This document shows, one piece after another, positions 1-11,440 of a DNA stretch of 64,000 nucleotides. The notes under the pieces were generated by a model. That model saw only the letters and a list, made by a program, of their open reading frames with translations. It was not told the origin of the DNA and did no database searches. The DNA comes from Mantis religiosa. Taxonomy: Eukaryota > Arthropoda > Insecta > Mantodea > Mantidae. The stretch covers positions 48,980,291 through 49,044,290 of the forward strand of contig CM060951.1 of NCBI GenBank assembly GCA_030765055.1, given 5' to 3'. A program made the position numbers and the translations under genes. Numbering within the stretch: the first letter of the stretch is position 1; each line of letters begins with the position of its first letter.

Positions 1-1446
1 TCACTATGTTTTTGTACGTATTTTAGTAATTCTGTGCTATCTTCAATTTCATGATTATCAGACCAGAAATGAGCTGCTATTGCAGACTTATCAATATTTT
101 TGTATCTTAAGTGCCTGAAGTGTTCTTTCTTTCTAGTGCCTATGTTTCTTTTTGTCCTCCCTATGTAAATTTTTTCACAGTCTTTACACTTAATTTTGTA
201 AATGCCTGACTTTTCCTCTGGTTTTATCTTATCAGTATTATCACCATTTTTGGCCAATCTATACATGAGCTTTTTCGAAACACATATTACTAAAGCCTTC
301 CCTCATATGTTTAAAACATGGTACAGATACGTAGACGACATCTTTGCAATAGTGCCCTACAAACTAATAGATGATGCTTTGAAACTACTCAACCTGCAAG
401 AACCCAGCATACAATTCACAGTAGAAACTGAAGAGGACTGTACTCTACCTTTTTTAGACCTTAAAATAAAAAAAGGCAATGAAAAACTAGAATTTGGCAT
501 TCATAGAAAAGCAACACACACAGATAATTACATCAAAGCAAATAGTTTCAACCCAATTCCACACAAACATGCAACCATCAACAGTCTGACACACAGATTA
601 GTAAATCTACCTCTCAGCCAGCAAGAATATCAAAACGAATACCATCAAATCTTAAAAACTGCAATTAAAAATGGATATGGAAAAAACCTTGTAGATAAAA
701 AACTAAAATTATTCAAACTTCAAAAGAAATTAAAACAGATCACAGCTCTTACACCAATAAAACAAGAAACTAGATTTGCTAAATTTACTTACCACCCCTG
801 GGCCACAAAAAAGTTCCAAAAATTATTCAAGAAATACAATATAACATTGGCACCAAAAAACAATTACAACATTAAAAACCTACTTCACAGTAATAATACT
901 GATAAGATAAAACCAGAGGAAAAGTCAGGCATTTACAAAATTAAGTGTAAAGACTGTGAAAAAATTTACATAGGGAGGACAAAAAGAAACATAGGCACTA
1001 GAAAGAAAGAACACTTCAGGCACTTAAGATACAAAAATATTGATAAGTCCGCAATAGCAGCTCATTTCTGGTCTGAAAATCATGAAATTGAAGATAGCAC
1101 AGAATTACTAAAATACGTACAAAAACGTAGTGAACTCGTCATATGGGAGAGGATATACATAGAAAAACATAAAAACCAACTAATGAACTTTGAAATCCCG
1201 CTAGAAGAGAATCCCACATTTCAGTTCATCACTAAATCAACAGATGGCAGCAACAACCCCAGAATTACCCACACCGCTGGATCTAGTGTCAGTCGCACAA
1301 GAGCCGTAGATGCAAACGAAGATTTGCGAAACATGTCCTCAAAATAGGTACGAAAGTGAAGCAGATGTGTAAGAAATACGACTCATCTAAAATTTAATAA
1401 TTTTTCGCTTCACTGTGGTGTTCCAATACAGTTAAATCTTAATACA
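1..1446 (+). pseudogene. Penelope-like element, family P1, fold-back copy, truncated by the window edge
   Basis: A PLE encodes a reverse transcriptase joined to a GIY-YIG endonuclease. From about 240 the reading frame gives the end of the RT (SPFLANLYMSFF, then the catalytic YVDDIF) and at 925-1190 the endonuclease (GIYKI, YIGRTKRN, AHFW). The frame is open to 1347 but lacks the N-terminal half. Bases 1-240 are an inverted copy of 894-1133. They supply a spurious start, so the first 13 residues of the long frame are antisense endonuclease sequence. After the stop comes the P1 terminus, shared with 11441-11654, 57955-58429 and 59082-60120. Confidence 0.9.
1304..1337 (+). ncRNA. Hammerhead-ribozyme-like core in a PLE end (degenerate)
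   Basis: The 3' part (GCGAAAC then ATGTC) and a perfect helix II (GCAAA/TTTGC) are present. The CUGANGA box is damaged (CCGTAGA), so this copy is probably inactive. Confidence 0.5.
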
Positions 1447-1744
1447 ACTTATCTAAAAGACCTATTGAATCATATATTAAAATTTAAAACTTTACTCACG
1501 TCAACTATTAAAAACAGCAATGTTTTATGGACCCATCATCAGCTGATTGGCAACTTACCACTATCTTCATTATGGCTGTCTTGTGGGCTTTTTGTAATTG
1601 GCCACCTCTCTCAGAATATTTCCTGCTTAACTGCATTAGAGCACTCATTGACGGCATGTTAAAGTTTAACACATGTAAAATGTTCTTTATAATAAAACTC
1701 ATCTCATGCGGAAAGTTTGAGTTTTATATTTAATGGTATTTCAA
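1447..1744. other. AT-rich sequence, nothing recognised
   Basis: Short overlapping open frames on both strands are not supported by any family motif. I see no repeat of other parts of the window. Confidence 0.5.
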
Positions 1745-2375
1745 TAATTTAATCTCCAATTTGATGTTGGGGTTCTCGTTCCAGAAATGGAAAGCAGCTG
1801 CCAATTTTTCTATTTGTTTATATTTTATGTTCCTTCTGCGTTCCCATAATCTAGTTTTTAAATTCCTTTTTGTCGTTTCCATATAGAGTTTGTTACAAAC
1901 CTCACTCTATATCCTAAATATACCTGATGTTTGTTCTGGTGCTATTGTGTTTCTTAAAGGATTATTTAACAGCTTTTTGAGTGAAAATAGGTTTTGTGGT
2001 GCTAGTTTGATGCCATACTCCTGAAATATGAAATATTATTTCAGAATTAGAGAATGCCCATGGGTGTAATGTAAATTTTTTGTTTTTATCTGTCTTTTGA
2101 GGAGTAGTGATCTGTCCATGGGAGGAGTTCTTTTGTCCAGATTCCAGATGGATCATTTTTATGATTGAATTTTGATTAAAACATTTTTCTATGCTGTATT
2201 TGATACATATTTAAATTCATCATTATATTGTTTTGTATCTAGAGGTATGTTTTTAAGTCCATGAATCAAGCTTCTAACAGCTGCTAATTAATGTAAAAGA
2301 GGATTGAAACTATTGTGTTTTATATAATTATCTGTGTTAGTAGGTTTTCTGATACCTAATTTTATATTGCAGAAA
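1745..2375 (-). pseudogene. PLE fragment, left arm of a head-to-head pair
   Basis: On the minus strand this reads as broken PLE coding sequence. The region after the RT (DNYIKHNSFNP, SLIHGLKNIPL) lies near 2200-2340 and the GIY-YIG domain near 1780-1950. Several stops and frameshifts are present. It meets the plus-strand copy at about 2370 in opposite orientation, so the pair forms a head-to-head unit as in other PLE insertions here. Confidence 0.75.
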
Positions 2376-3100
2376 ATTTCATAAAATCAGATGGATGTAA
2401 CCCAAGACAACACAAGCATGTTGTTATCAACAGTTTAACTTACAGGCTGGTTAATGTACCTTTAAACAAGATGGAATATATCAAAGAGTACAATAATATC
2501 ATTCACATTGCAGAATACAATAAAATCAGTGCTGAATTGGTCAAAAAAAAAAATTGATAAATTTAAAAGACAACAAAGATGCAAACAAGTAACTACTCTT
2601 TGCCCAATCAGCAATGAAATTTCATACAGAAAATTTACATATCATCCCAGAGCTACACACCTTTTCCAAAAAGTCTTCAAAGATCACAATATTACTTTGG
2701 CCCCACAGAACAAATTTAGTGTACAACACCTTTTGAAATCACATAATACAAAGGAGATACCTACAGACAAAAAATCAGGTGTGTACCGGATAAACTGCAA
2801 AGGCTGTGACAACTTTTACATTGGAAAAACTAAAAGGAACTTGAACATTAGGCATAAAGAGTATTTTGGGAACATCAGGAACAAAGAAATAGATAAATTG
2901 GCGGTAGCATACCATTTTTGGAAGAAGAATCATGATATAGAACAAGAAATCCACTTATTAAAAAGTATCCAAGGTCCAGCTGCATTAATCACGTGGAAAA
3001 ATATCTTCATAAAGAAATATGAAAGAAAATTGTTTAATTTCGACACTTCCTTTGAAGAAAACCCAAACAAGTTCATCAAGATACTGACAGGGATGTACCT
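2376..3100 (+). pseudogene. PLE fragment with GIY-YIG endonuclease, right arm
   Basis: The sequence begins in the linker after the RT (INSLTYRLVNVPL). It continues through TYHPRATHLFQKVF to a well-kept GIY-YIG domain: GVYRINCKGC, FYIGKTKRN, AYHFW, WKNIFIKK. One frameshift lies near 2510. The open frame runs on to 3224, but the last 40 or so residues are read from the next repeat and are not PLE protein. The RT domain is missing. Confidence 0.85.
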
Positions 3101-3436
3101 ATCACCTCCAAGGTGTCTACCAAACCAACATCTATTAGTCTATGAAATGCTATTTCATCTCTTACGCTGGCCTGTAACGGCGTACAAGTGTTCCACAATT
3201 GGTGCATGTGAGAAAAGCCGATGAACTTGAAAACTCCTCCCGGCCATTTCCGATGGACCCATTAACCAAAGACAGGTGTGGCCCTCCGGACATACTGGGG
3301 GTTAAAGTGAGTCGATGATGTAACCACCATTACAGGCAAAAAATTGGTGTCCACTTAAAAAACGGTTACATTTATGCTACTTAAGAGAGCTAATGGCTTC
3401 ATTGCCAAAGCCTAGCATTTGAAAACAACAACAACA
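3101..3436. repeat. Unidentified repeat-like segment ending in an (AAC)n tail
   Basis: This block is richer in GC than its surroundings and ends in a short (AAC)n run at 3425-3437. Such ends are typical of SINE or LINE tails. I see no tRNA box and no second copy in the window. Confidence 0.3.
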
Positions 3437-3449
3437 ATATTACCATTTT

Positions 3450-4298
3450 AGTTAATTTAGTTAATTGATGGAAATTAATCATTTCTTCACGTATATAGGC
3501 TAAGGTTTTTGATGGATAGAGTCAACATGAAAAATTCAATGCCATAGCTGGGATTTGAACCACGGATCTCCTGGTTTCCGTCCAGTTGCTCTAATCCATT
3601 GAGCTACCATGGTCAACATGCCGTCCTGACATTAAATTCTCCATTCAACTCATATATTTCCCCGGTAGACCACTAGGGGCTCTCACATCCGAGATACACC
3701 GTTTGTGGCGACTTACTATCGTAAGTACTTGAGTCCCAGGATACATCATTTAACTCTTATTATTTTAGTTAATTGATGGAAATTAATCATTTCTTCACAC
3801 TAGCCGTATATAGGCTAAGTTTTTGATGGATAGGGTCAACATGAAAAATTCAATGCCATGGTCGGTATTTGAACCACGGATCTCAAATGTTTATCTAGAG
3901 TTAGAGTGACAGGACGGAAACCAGGAGATCCATGGTTCAAATCCCAGCCATGGCATTGAATTTTTCATGTTGACTCTATCCATAAAAACCTTAGCCTATA
4001 TACGGCTAGTGTGAAGAAATGATTAATTTCCATCAATTAACTAAAATAATATGAGTTAAATGAGGTAGCCTGGGACTCAAGTACTTACGATAGTAAGTCA
4101 CCAGAAACTGTGTATCTCGGATGCGAGAGTCCCTAGTGGTCTTACTGGGAAAATATGAGTCGAATGGAGAAATTAATATCAGGATGACATGTTGACCATG
4201 GTAGCTCAATGGGTTAGAGCGACTGTACGGAAACCAGGAGATCTGTGGTTCAAATCCCGGCCATGGCATTGAATTTTTCATGTTGGCTCTATCCATTT
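3450..4298. repeat. SINE1 composite: tandem plus fold-back copies with one 13-bp TSD
   Basis: SINE1 is a tRNA-related repeat (A box TAGCTCAATGGG, B box GGTTCAAATCC) with no poly-A tail. Here a full minus-strand copy (about 3455-3760) runs into a second, truncated minus copy (3761-3884). That copy folds back on a plus copy (3925-4048, 124-bp arms), followed in tandem by another plus copy to 4298. The whole block is bounded by the direct repeat atattaccatttt at 3437-3449 and 4299-4311. Confidence 0.8.
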
Positions 4299-4607
4299 AT
4301 ATTACCATTTTGTCACAAAGTTATTGAGTCTAAGAAAGATAATTCATTTTCTTCCTCATTTTCCATTGTGAACTTTATGTGATGATCTTGTATATTCATC
4401 ATTTTAAAGAATCAATTAATCATTTTTGAGGGGCTATAGGAAAAATATCATCAACATATGTTGCCCAGAATTTAAATATATATGAAAAGTCTTTTGGTAT
4501 ATTGCCCTTAATTTGCTCTTATAGAGATCTGCTAATAAAGGTGAAAGTGGATTACTCATGGCTAGGCCTTTTGTTTGTTTATAGTAATTTTGTTCAATAC
4601 ACAGCAT

Positions 4608-4943
4608 TGTATGTATAAATACCAACACTCTCCATATGGCAACTATAGTCTTTGGTGTAACCTCGCCCCACCACGTGATGACCGGACCCATTTCTCAGTT
4701 GGAGGCACCCAGAGGGCGGTGTCCATTACCTCCAATGATAGGGTGATAGCGAAGATGACGGTGAGGTGACAGTTTATATCGTGGACTCCAAACCACACTG
4801 GAATAGGGGATGCTTCACATGTGCTAGACAGAGGTGAAGGCACAGATAGGACCAACTTAAAATCGACACCCCACAGCCAGGAATTAAAATCGGGCCCTCA
4901 GCACAAGAGTCGCAAACGAAACCACTGCACTACCCCGGTGTCC
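4608..4943 (-). repeat. SINE4, tRNA-related, inserted into the PLE
   Basis: The minus strand starts with a tRNA-like head (A box GGGTAGTGCAGTGG). It is flanked by an 11-bp duplication, atacacagcat, at 4597-4607 and 4944-4954. The duplication belongs to the interrupted PLE, which shows the insertion order. The B box is degenerate. Confidence 0.7.
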
Positions 4944-5142
4944 ATACACAGCATGTTAATTATATGATTTGATCTCTATCCATATTGTTGATCTTGATTG
5001 ACTGTAGCCACTTTTTCAATAAGCCTGGACTGTTATCTTTCAGAATGTTTGTAAATAATGATTTAACTTGAAATGACACCATAATTTCATAATTTTCTAT
5101 TTTTATATGTTTAATTTGATCTATTAAATTTTCAGGGATATA

Positions 5143-6458
5143 CGAGGGTCCTTCAATAAATAACCGAACTAATTTAATTGTATTTAAACAAACTGCCCTG
5201 GAGTGCCATGGCTGCTAGTGATGGAAAGGTGAATCCTTTCTCTAGCAGTGCTGTGAGTGCCAGTCATGCAGAGTCAATCAGTTGGGAGTTAGAGCCCGAT
5301 ACGTGAGAGGTCATGTTTACTGCTTCCACCATGGAACTGAAATTGCAGCAACGCGCGTCAATAAAGTTTTGTGTTCTGTTAGACAAAACTCCTACGGAAA
5401 CCTATGAAATGGTGCAGCAAGCATACAAGGACCAAGCTTTATACAAAACACAAGTCTTTGAGTGGTATAAACGTTTCAAAGGGGTTCATGAAGACCTTCA
5501 AGATTCTCTGCACCCTGGAGGACCTGTAACAGCAAAAACGGAAGTCAACATCAACACAATTGACGCAATTGTGCAAGAAGATCGTCACATAACAATTTTG
5601 AAAGTTACTGACATAATGCATTTGTCTGTTGGAAGTGTAGACGACATAATTCGCAATGATCTTGGCTATCGAAAAGTTGCAGCGAAATGGATACCGCACG
5701 TGTTGAAGGACAAACAAAAGGTTCACCGTGTCATGACGTGTCAAGAATGGCTCGGAAGGTTACGATGGGAGCCAGACTTTCTGAATAGGTCATCACTTGT
5801 GACGAGAGTTGGTTCCACTGTTACGACCCATCAACAAAACAGGAGAGTTTGCAGTGGAAACATTCATCGAGCCTTTGGCCTAAGAAAGCAAAAGTTCAGA
5901 AAAGTGCAGGAAAGGTTATCCATCTCGTATTCTTTGACAAACAGGGCATTCTGTATGATCATGTTGTAACTAATCAACGCACAGTAACTGCTGCTTACTA
6001 TTGTGACGTACTGAAGGGGCCACTGAAGAAAAAATTCGCCAAAAAGCAACTAGATCTCGTAAGGAGAGGATAGCTCTTGCATCAGGATAATGCCCCTGCT
6101 CATCGAGCTTGTGCAACTCAAGATGTCATTGCAGAAATGAGGATTGAGATCATGCCTCATCCACCTTATTCCCCGGATCTCGCACCATACGATTTTCACC
6201 TCTTCCCTAAAGTGAGACAGGAGCTTTGTGGTCGCCATTTTCAAAGTGATAAGGAGTTGAACAATGTTGTCAAGGGTAGCCTGAACAGACTGTCCAAAAA
6301 TGAGTTCAATGAGTGTTTTGAACAATGGGTAAATCGTTGGAATAATTGTATTTCATCAGAGGGAGAATATTTCGAAAGTGTGTAGGTAAATGTTAGTGAA
6401 ATAAAGCCATTAAGTGTTGATTAAAAAATTAGTTCGGTTATTAATTGAACAACCCTCA
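5143..6458 (+). mobile_element. mariner element (DD34D), near full length, broken
   Basis: Inverted termini of about 30 bp end in cgagggtc at the left and tgagggtt at the right, flanked by TA. They bound a mariner transposase frame at about 5331-6385. The N-terminal helix-turn-helix region is intact (5313-5750). The first catalytic Asp lies in DESW, reached only by a frame change near 5755. The second and third lie in HQDNAPAH and SPDLAPYDFHLFP, with 34 residues between the Asps. A stop sits just before HQDN (6070). A second frame change lies near 5850. The element interrupts the minus-strand PLE. Confidence 0.92.
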
Positions 6459-6750
6459 TACTTAAGCTTTCAAATTTTGTAGAGTTTAATTTTTTTACAA
6501 TCCGTTTAGCTAAATGCTAAGTTGGAGCATTGATATGATTAATGATTAGTATCATACTATTATCATTTTTATGTATCTTTGGAAGGCCATACAAACTTGG
6601 TATATGTGTTTTTATTGAATATAAAATCAGCTTGAAGAAATGTGTGACATTTTTAAAAAAAAATTTCCATGATAATTTGGCATGTAGGTAGGAGCAGGTC
6701 CTTTAGAATGTATATGTAATCATCATTTTGCAGTAACTTAAGTCATTTTA

Positions 6751-7091
6751 GTTAATTGATGGAAATTGATTGTTTCTCCACACTAGCCATATATAGGCTA
6801 AGGTTTTTGATAGATAGAGTCAACATGAAAAATTCAATACCATGGCCGGGATTTGAACCACGGATCTCCTGGTTTCCGTCCAGTCGCTCTTAACCTTTGA
6901 GCTACCATGGCCAACGTGCCGTCCTGACATTAAATTCTTATATGAGTCAAAAGTCAAATGAATAATTTAATGTCAGGACGGCACGTTGGCTATGGTAGCT
7001 CAAAGGTTAAGAGTGACTGGACAGAAACCAGGAGATCCGTGGTTCAAATCCCGGCCATGGCATTGAATTTTTCATGTTGACTCTATCTATC
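6751..7091. repeat. SINE1 fold-back dimer with 11-bp TSD
   Basis: A minus copy and a plus copy form inverted arms at 6808-6936 and 6964-7092, 129 bp each with a 27-bp spacer. The pair is flanked by aagtcatttta at 6740-6750 and 7092-7102. The fold-back therefore either entered as a unit or arose during insertion. Confidence 0.85.
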
Positions 7092-7370
7092 AAGTCATTT
7101 TATTCTTATAGTCTGCTAATATACTTTTACTATATACATTCATTACTTTCTCTACTCCATATCATGTGTTTTTATGTTTTCTATGAACTTTCTTATTAAA
7201 GATTATTTTTCTTTATACTTTGTGTTAACAGAGTTAAAAGTTTGCAGAAATCGTTTCATTGTACATTTTGTTCTGTGTACTAGAGAGATAGAGGAAACTG
7301 AATTGATAGATTATGTGATATTTTAAGGAATTTATTAACTGAAAAATTTTGAAAAATTCTTCATAGTGCA

Positions 7371-7735
7371 AATTAAAAGAAATCTAAAACTCAGAGCCAA
7401 AGAATATTTTAGAAACATCAGATTAAAACAGGAAGAAAGTCAGCATTAGCATTTCACTTTTGACATGAAAATCATAACCTTTACCCAAATCCAAAATTAT
7501 TAAAAGGTGTGGTAAGCCATAACAAATTGACAACATAGGAGAACATCTTAATATAGAAATATAAAGACTGACTAATAAACTTTGAAATCCCACCAATTGA
7601 TAATTTGATAAAGAAGTTCATAGTTCCACCACCAGAGAGAAGACTGCAGAGAGAAGACCTTTGAAAATGGAAGCAACAGCTTCAGAAACTAGTCCCTCAA
7701 AAAATCAAAATGTAAGTGACATAGTGTGAAAAACC
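7371..7735 (+). pseudogene. Degenerate PLE fragment, GIY-YIG part and 3' end
   Basis: Nucleotide and broken protein similarity to the other PLE endonucleases (KRNLKLRAKEYFRNIR, then NFEIPP) is followed by a decayed terminus near 7640-7690. Many stops. No GIY motif survives. Confidence 0.6.
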
Positions 7736-7754
7736 TACTACAAATACTTTTATG

Positions 7755-7965
7755 AATTGATAGTCAGATTTTGGACAGGTGGAGTCAGACTGAAAAATTC
7801 AATGCCATAGCCAGGATTTTAACAGGGATATCCTGGTCTCTGTCCAGTTGCTCTAACCATTAAGCTACCATGACCAATGTACCAGTATGTATATTTTTAA
7901 GTCCAACACCATCTGTCCAAAATATGGCCTACACACGGCTGGTGTGAAAGAACAGTTTAATTGCC
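7755..7965 (-). repeat. SINE1, second subfamily, degenerate
   Basis: It shares the end (ctgaaaaattcaatgccat) and the tRNA-like core with other SINE1 copies. It uses the variant found at 22540-22826 and 38728-38998. No clear duplication is visible. Confidence 0.6.
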
Positions 7966-8100
7966 ATGATAGTCCGATTTTTAAAACCAACTCACTGTAT
8001 GCTATTTTTGTTTCCAAAAATACACTTTTTGGATTGGAGAGCCTCAGAATGTGTATTTCTGGTAAAATCCTGATAAAAAATAAGTGCATGGAAGTGCGCT

Positions 8101-8458
8101 TTTTGGACTAGAGAAAGTAAGATATGCATTCAGTTTATATCACTAAAAAGTATCTCTTAGCATGCATGTTCTTTTTTTCTCCCCATAGTAGCTGGTGAGT
8201 TTAAAATTATATGCTGTATTATCTTTGTGTAGTCTAGAGCACATTTCTATACCTTATACAGAGTGTTAGGGATATGAGTGTGCAGATTTCACAAGCTGGG
8301 AGATCATATATAATGAAAATAGTCCCATAACCATTTTATTTATCTTGAAAAATAGAGGAGATAATTGAGCATTATTGAATACATTATCTGCACAAGTTTG
8401 AACAAGGCCTACCCGGCTCTCTAATACCTGAGAGCACGTAAGTATCTCTTGTGTCTTT
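8101..8458. other. Nothing recognised
   Basis: AT-rich single-copy-looking sequence without open frames of any recognisable family. Confidence 0.5.
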
Positions 8459-8605
8459 TTAGTTAATTGATGGAAATTAACCATTTAAATCTTCACACTG
8501 GCCATGGTAGCTCAGTGGGTTAGAGCGACTGGACAGAAACCAGGAGATCCGTGGTTCAAATCCCGGCGATGGCATTGAATTTTTCATGTTGACTCTATCT
8601 ATCTC
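8459..8605 (+). repeat. SINE1, short rearranged copy
   Basis: About 40 bp of inverted SINE1 3' end is fused directly to a plus copy starting in the tRNA-like core, so this is a deleted fold-back. The flanks (tctcttgtgtc and tctcatgtgtg) resemble a decayed duplication. Confidence 0.7.
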
Positions 8606-9010
8606 ATGTGTGTTTTCTGGGCCAATACCTTGATTCTAAAAAGAAGTGGGTGGAAGTGGATATGCCACTTACGCATGTCAACCCATCCAGGCAGACTACC
8701 TAAAACCCCAGTTTGGTCTCTGGTGATCAAGCAAGCCATGGTACTAGCTCTGTAGGCTAGTACCCAGGTTTCTTTTTGGCATCCATCAACAGTGTAGGTT
8801 TTCAGAATGAAATGTTTTTGTTTTGGTTTGCAGCCAGACATGCAATGGGTGAAAGTTTAAACTAGGCCAGCACTTGAAAGCTGGTTCACCACATACCTGT
8901 GTGTTTATCAGGTACTGCCAGTAGTGAGGGGTGGAGTGCTTTCCTTTTAAGCTGTTTAATTGTATTCATGAGTATTAAACTAAAAGCTACATAAAAGCCA
9001 AGCATAAGTT
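8606..9010. other. Nothing recognised
   Basis: No repeat boundary or family motif seen. The minus-strand frame at 8599-8841 has no supporting homology that I can name. Confidence 0.4.
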
Positions 9011-9089
9011 GATCAAGGATAACAAGTTCAACTATTCATTATGGAAATACCTCATTCAGGCATATTGTGTAAAATTAAATCAAAGACAC

Positions 9090-9600
9090 ATATTTGTTGA
9101 ACAGGAAATTTATTAATGATCAATAACAACAACATCAACATGATAGCTATTTACAGTAGATGCTCAAAATGTGCTCCGTTGGACTCTTTCCTATGACTAT
9201 TGGGTTTGGAATTATCTTATTGGAAAATTTATCCTAAGTGTTGCGCTTCGTAAGAGTTGCAGTCAGCTTTGCCATTAACAAGAAGCATACTCTTTGATTT
9301 ATAAGACTGCCATAGTTCTGAATGCATTAGATGCATGTGAAATTCTAACAGAACCCGCTGTCATGCCAAGTTTCGCAGGAGGTAGGTTTTCTGACCTTCC
9401 ATTCTAAAAGCATGCCAGGGTTGCAGCATTGCCAAGCATAAGCCCTCAACTTAATTGCAATAGACAAGCAGGAATCCAGCCCTTTCATATCATTTTGTGG
9501 CTAAATGAATCATTTTAGCATAAGGTAAAGAACAAAATACTGAATCTTTTGTAGCTCTACCTTATCATCCTAATTGCAAAAGTAAATGATTAAGGTGTGA
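9090..9600 (-). pseudogene. Possible 3' end of a DDE transposon
   Basis: Minus-strand translation near 9170 gives NGAHFEHLL, typical of the C-terminal end of one group of insect DDE transposases. Upstream sequence is too decayed to confirm. It may belong to the same family as 39020-41318. Confidence 0.3.
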
Positions 9601-9775
9601 TATCATATCTGCAATCAAAACTTTGATCAATTTTTATTTTGTGTTTATGTAACCATGACTTTAGACGAAAATGGTAGAGAAACTTTTGTGTTTGTCAGAA
9701 AGTTGCTGTTGTGAAGTTTGAGCACTCATATCTAATTTGTAGATTCCATGTAGCTCTTTTGTTGTTGTTGCTTTT

Positions 9776-9998
9776 AAGTTATGTTTTCCATCCTGTAGTC
9801 ATATTGGATGGTGAATGAAATGATTGAAATGGTACTCAAATGACCTCAAGGTCCATAGAGCTAACATTCATCTTTCAGGATAAGTGAAAACCCTGGATAA
9901 AACCTTAACTAGAGAACTCACCTTGGTTAAGATTCAAACTCGGAACCTCTTGAAATTGAGGCAGACATGCTGCCTTCTATACTACTGAGGCGGGCACC
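9776..9998 (-). repeat. SINE2, tRNA-derived
   Basis: SINE2 copies share a head like gcccgcctcggtagcgtaga, a B box (GAGTTCGAATCCC) and an A-rich end. This minus-strand copy is diverged and abuts the LINE tail at 10005. Confidence 0.75.
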
Positions 9999-10004
9999 AT
10001 CCAT

Positions 10005-11125
10005 TTGATTTGATTTGATTTGATTTGATTTGATTTGATTTATTGATTCATCCATTAAAACATGTACATGTTATAGGACACGTCAAATTAAAAACTAAGT
10101 ACAATATTTATAATTAAGGTAGCTAACTAAATATTTACAAATTTAAAAATTCATCCACGCTGTAGAAGCTATTGGCTCTAAGGAAGTTTAATAACAATTT
10201 CTTAAATTGATGTTGTGATTCAATCTTTTTTATAGATTCAGGTAGCTTATTGTAAAGATGTAAGCCAGCATATGTTAAACTATTTTCATACATCTTTGTT
10301 TTGTGTATCTTCACAAATAAATTATTCTTTGTTCTAGTGTTGTGTATATGAATTTCAGAATTTGTTTTGAATAAACTTAGGCTTGCTTTCATATGTACAA
10401 GAGTTTCATATATGTATATACTTGGCAGTGGTAAGATACCTAATTTACTGAAGTATGGCTTACAACTAGTTGTGCTTGAGACATCTGCTATGATTCTAAT
10501 TATTTTCTTTTGGTATCTGAATACTTTTATACTGTCTTTAGAATTTCCCCAAAAAATTATACCATATGCCAACAAACTGTGTACACTATTCTCCGAACTT
10601 TCAAGCTTGACATGCCTGTAATCGCCCTCATTAAGAAACACATTTTACTAAGCTTTTTCGTCAATGCCTCTATGTGAGTTTCCCAATCTAAATTTTCATC
10701 TAGTATTAGTCCCAGAAATTTGATAGTTTGTACGTAATGTATTTGGTCTTGTCCCAGCATTAATTTTGGATACAATTGACTTCCACTCATTTTATTATAG
10801 AAGCTTAGGGCTGCTGTTTTCTCCTTACTCAATATTAACATATTGGCACTAAACCATTTTTGAATATATTTTAGATTATTTTCAATATGTACATCTGCCC
10901 CTTCCTTATTCACCCCTTTGATAAAAATATTTGTATCATCTGCAAAAAGTGTAACATTTATATTGGTTCTGTTTTCTACATTATCTGCCAAATCATTAAT
11001 GTACACTATAAATAAAAGAGGCCCAAGCACCGAACCTTGAGGGACCCCATATTTCATTATAGCGCTACTTGAAATCTGAGTTTTAACTTCACTCGTTTCG
11101 CTATCAAAATACCATATAGCTCTGA
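10005..11125 (-). pseudogene. Non-LTR retrotransposon (LINE), 3' half
   Basis: The minus strand encodes the end of a LINE reverse transcriptase. It shows YGVPQGSVLGPLLFIVYIND, then the catalytic FADDT box in the frame at 10557-11057, thumb-region sequence, and a C-terminal segment with LHLYNKLPESIK (10135-10641). A frameshift near 10630 separates the two frames. The 3' end is a (TGATT)n run at 10005-10040 on the plus strand, a usual LINE tail. The N-terminal endonuclease is absent, so the copy is 5'-truncated. Of Jockey/CR1-like type by these motifs; the exact clade is not decided. Confidence 0.85.
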
Positions 11126-11440
11126 ATGACCAAAAATTGAATAAATGTGTTTTTATTAATCAATGAGAAAGTCTAATTATGCATTTTTGAAGGAATTTAG
11201 TAACAGTGACATCCAAATTAATTGAAACATTTAAGTGATGGAGTGTTAAAAACTGAGTGTAGATAGGTGTTTTTGTTTTTTTTTGTTTTGTTTTTTTAAT
11301 GTATTGAAAATTAAAATTTAACAAAATGGTTTTAAAGTTTAATTGTGCAGTTTAATTATCAAAGAAATATAGAATTTATATATATATCAGGCAATTACTG
11401 TTCAACTTAATCTCCAGTGTGATGAATTATGTTTAATCAT
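11126..11440. other. Nothing recognised
   Basis: T-rich sequence upstream of the mini-PLE; no motif seen. Confidence 0.5.

Larger units (their letters stand above)
4312..7250 (-). pseudogene. PLE reverse transcriptase, minus strand, split by three insertions
   Basis: Read on the minus strand from right to left, the RT comes in order. About 6710-6462 gives SLYGLPKIHKNDNSM. About 5140-4955 gives motif A (MVSFQVKSLFTNI, with the catalytic Asp changed to Gln). About 4600-4440 gives QTKGLAMSNPLSPLLADLY. 4430-4312 gives sequence following YVDD. The YVDD box is frameshifted. A SINE1 fold-back (6751-7091), a mariner (5143-6458) and a SINE4 (4608-4943) interrupt it. The right boundary is uncertain. 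Confidence 0.8.

Noticed and set aside
202..241. Apparent start of the long PLE frame (MPDFSSGF...)
   Set aside because: These codons are the antisense of the endonuclease region (inverted arm), read through by chance into RT sequence.
4033..4296. Minus-strand frame with MKNSMPWPGFEPQISWF, repeated at 18869-19087 and 21441-21629
   Set aside because: This peptide is the translation of the SINE1 tRNA-like core on its opposite strand; it recurs only because the SINE does.
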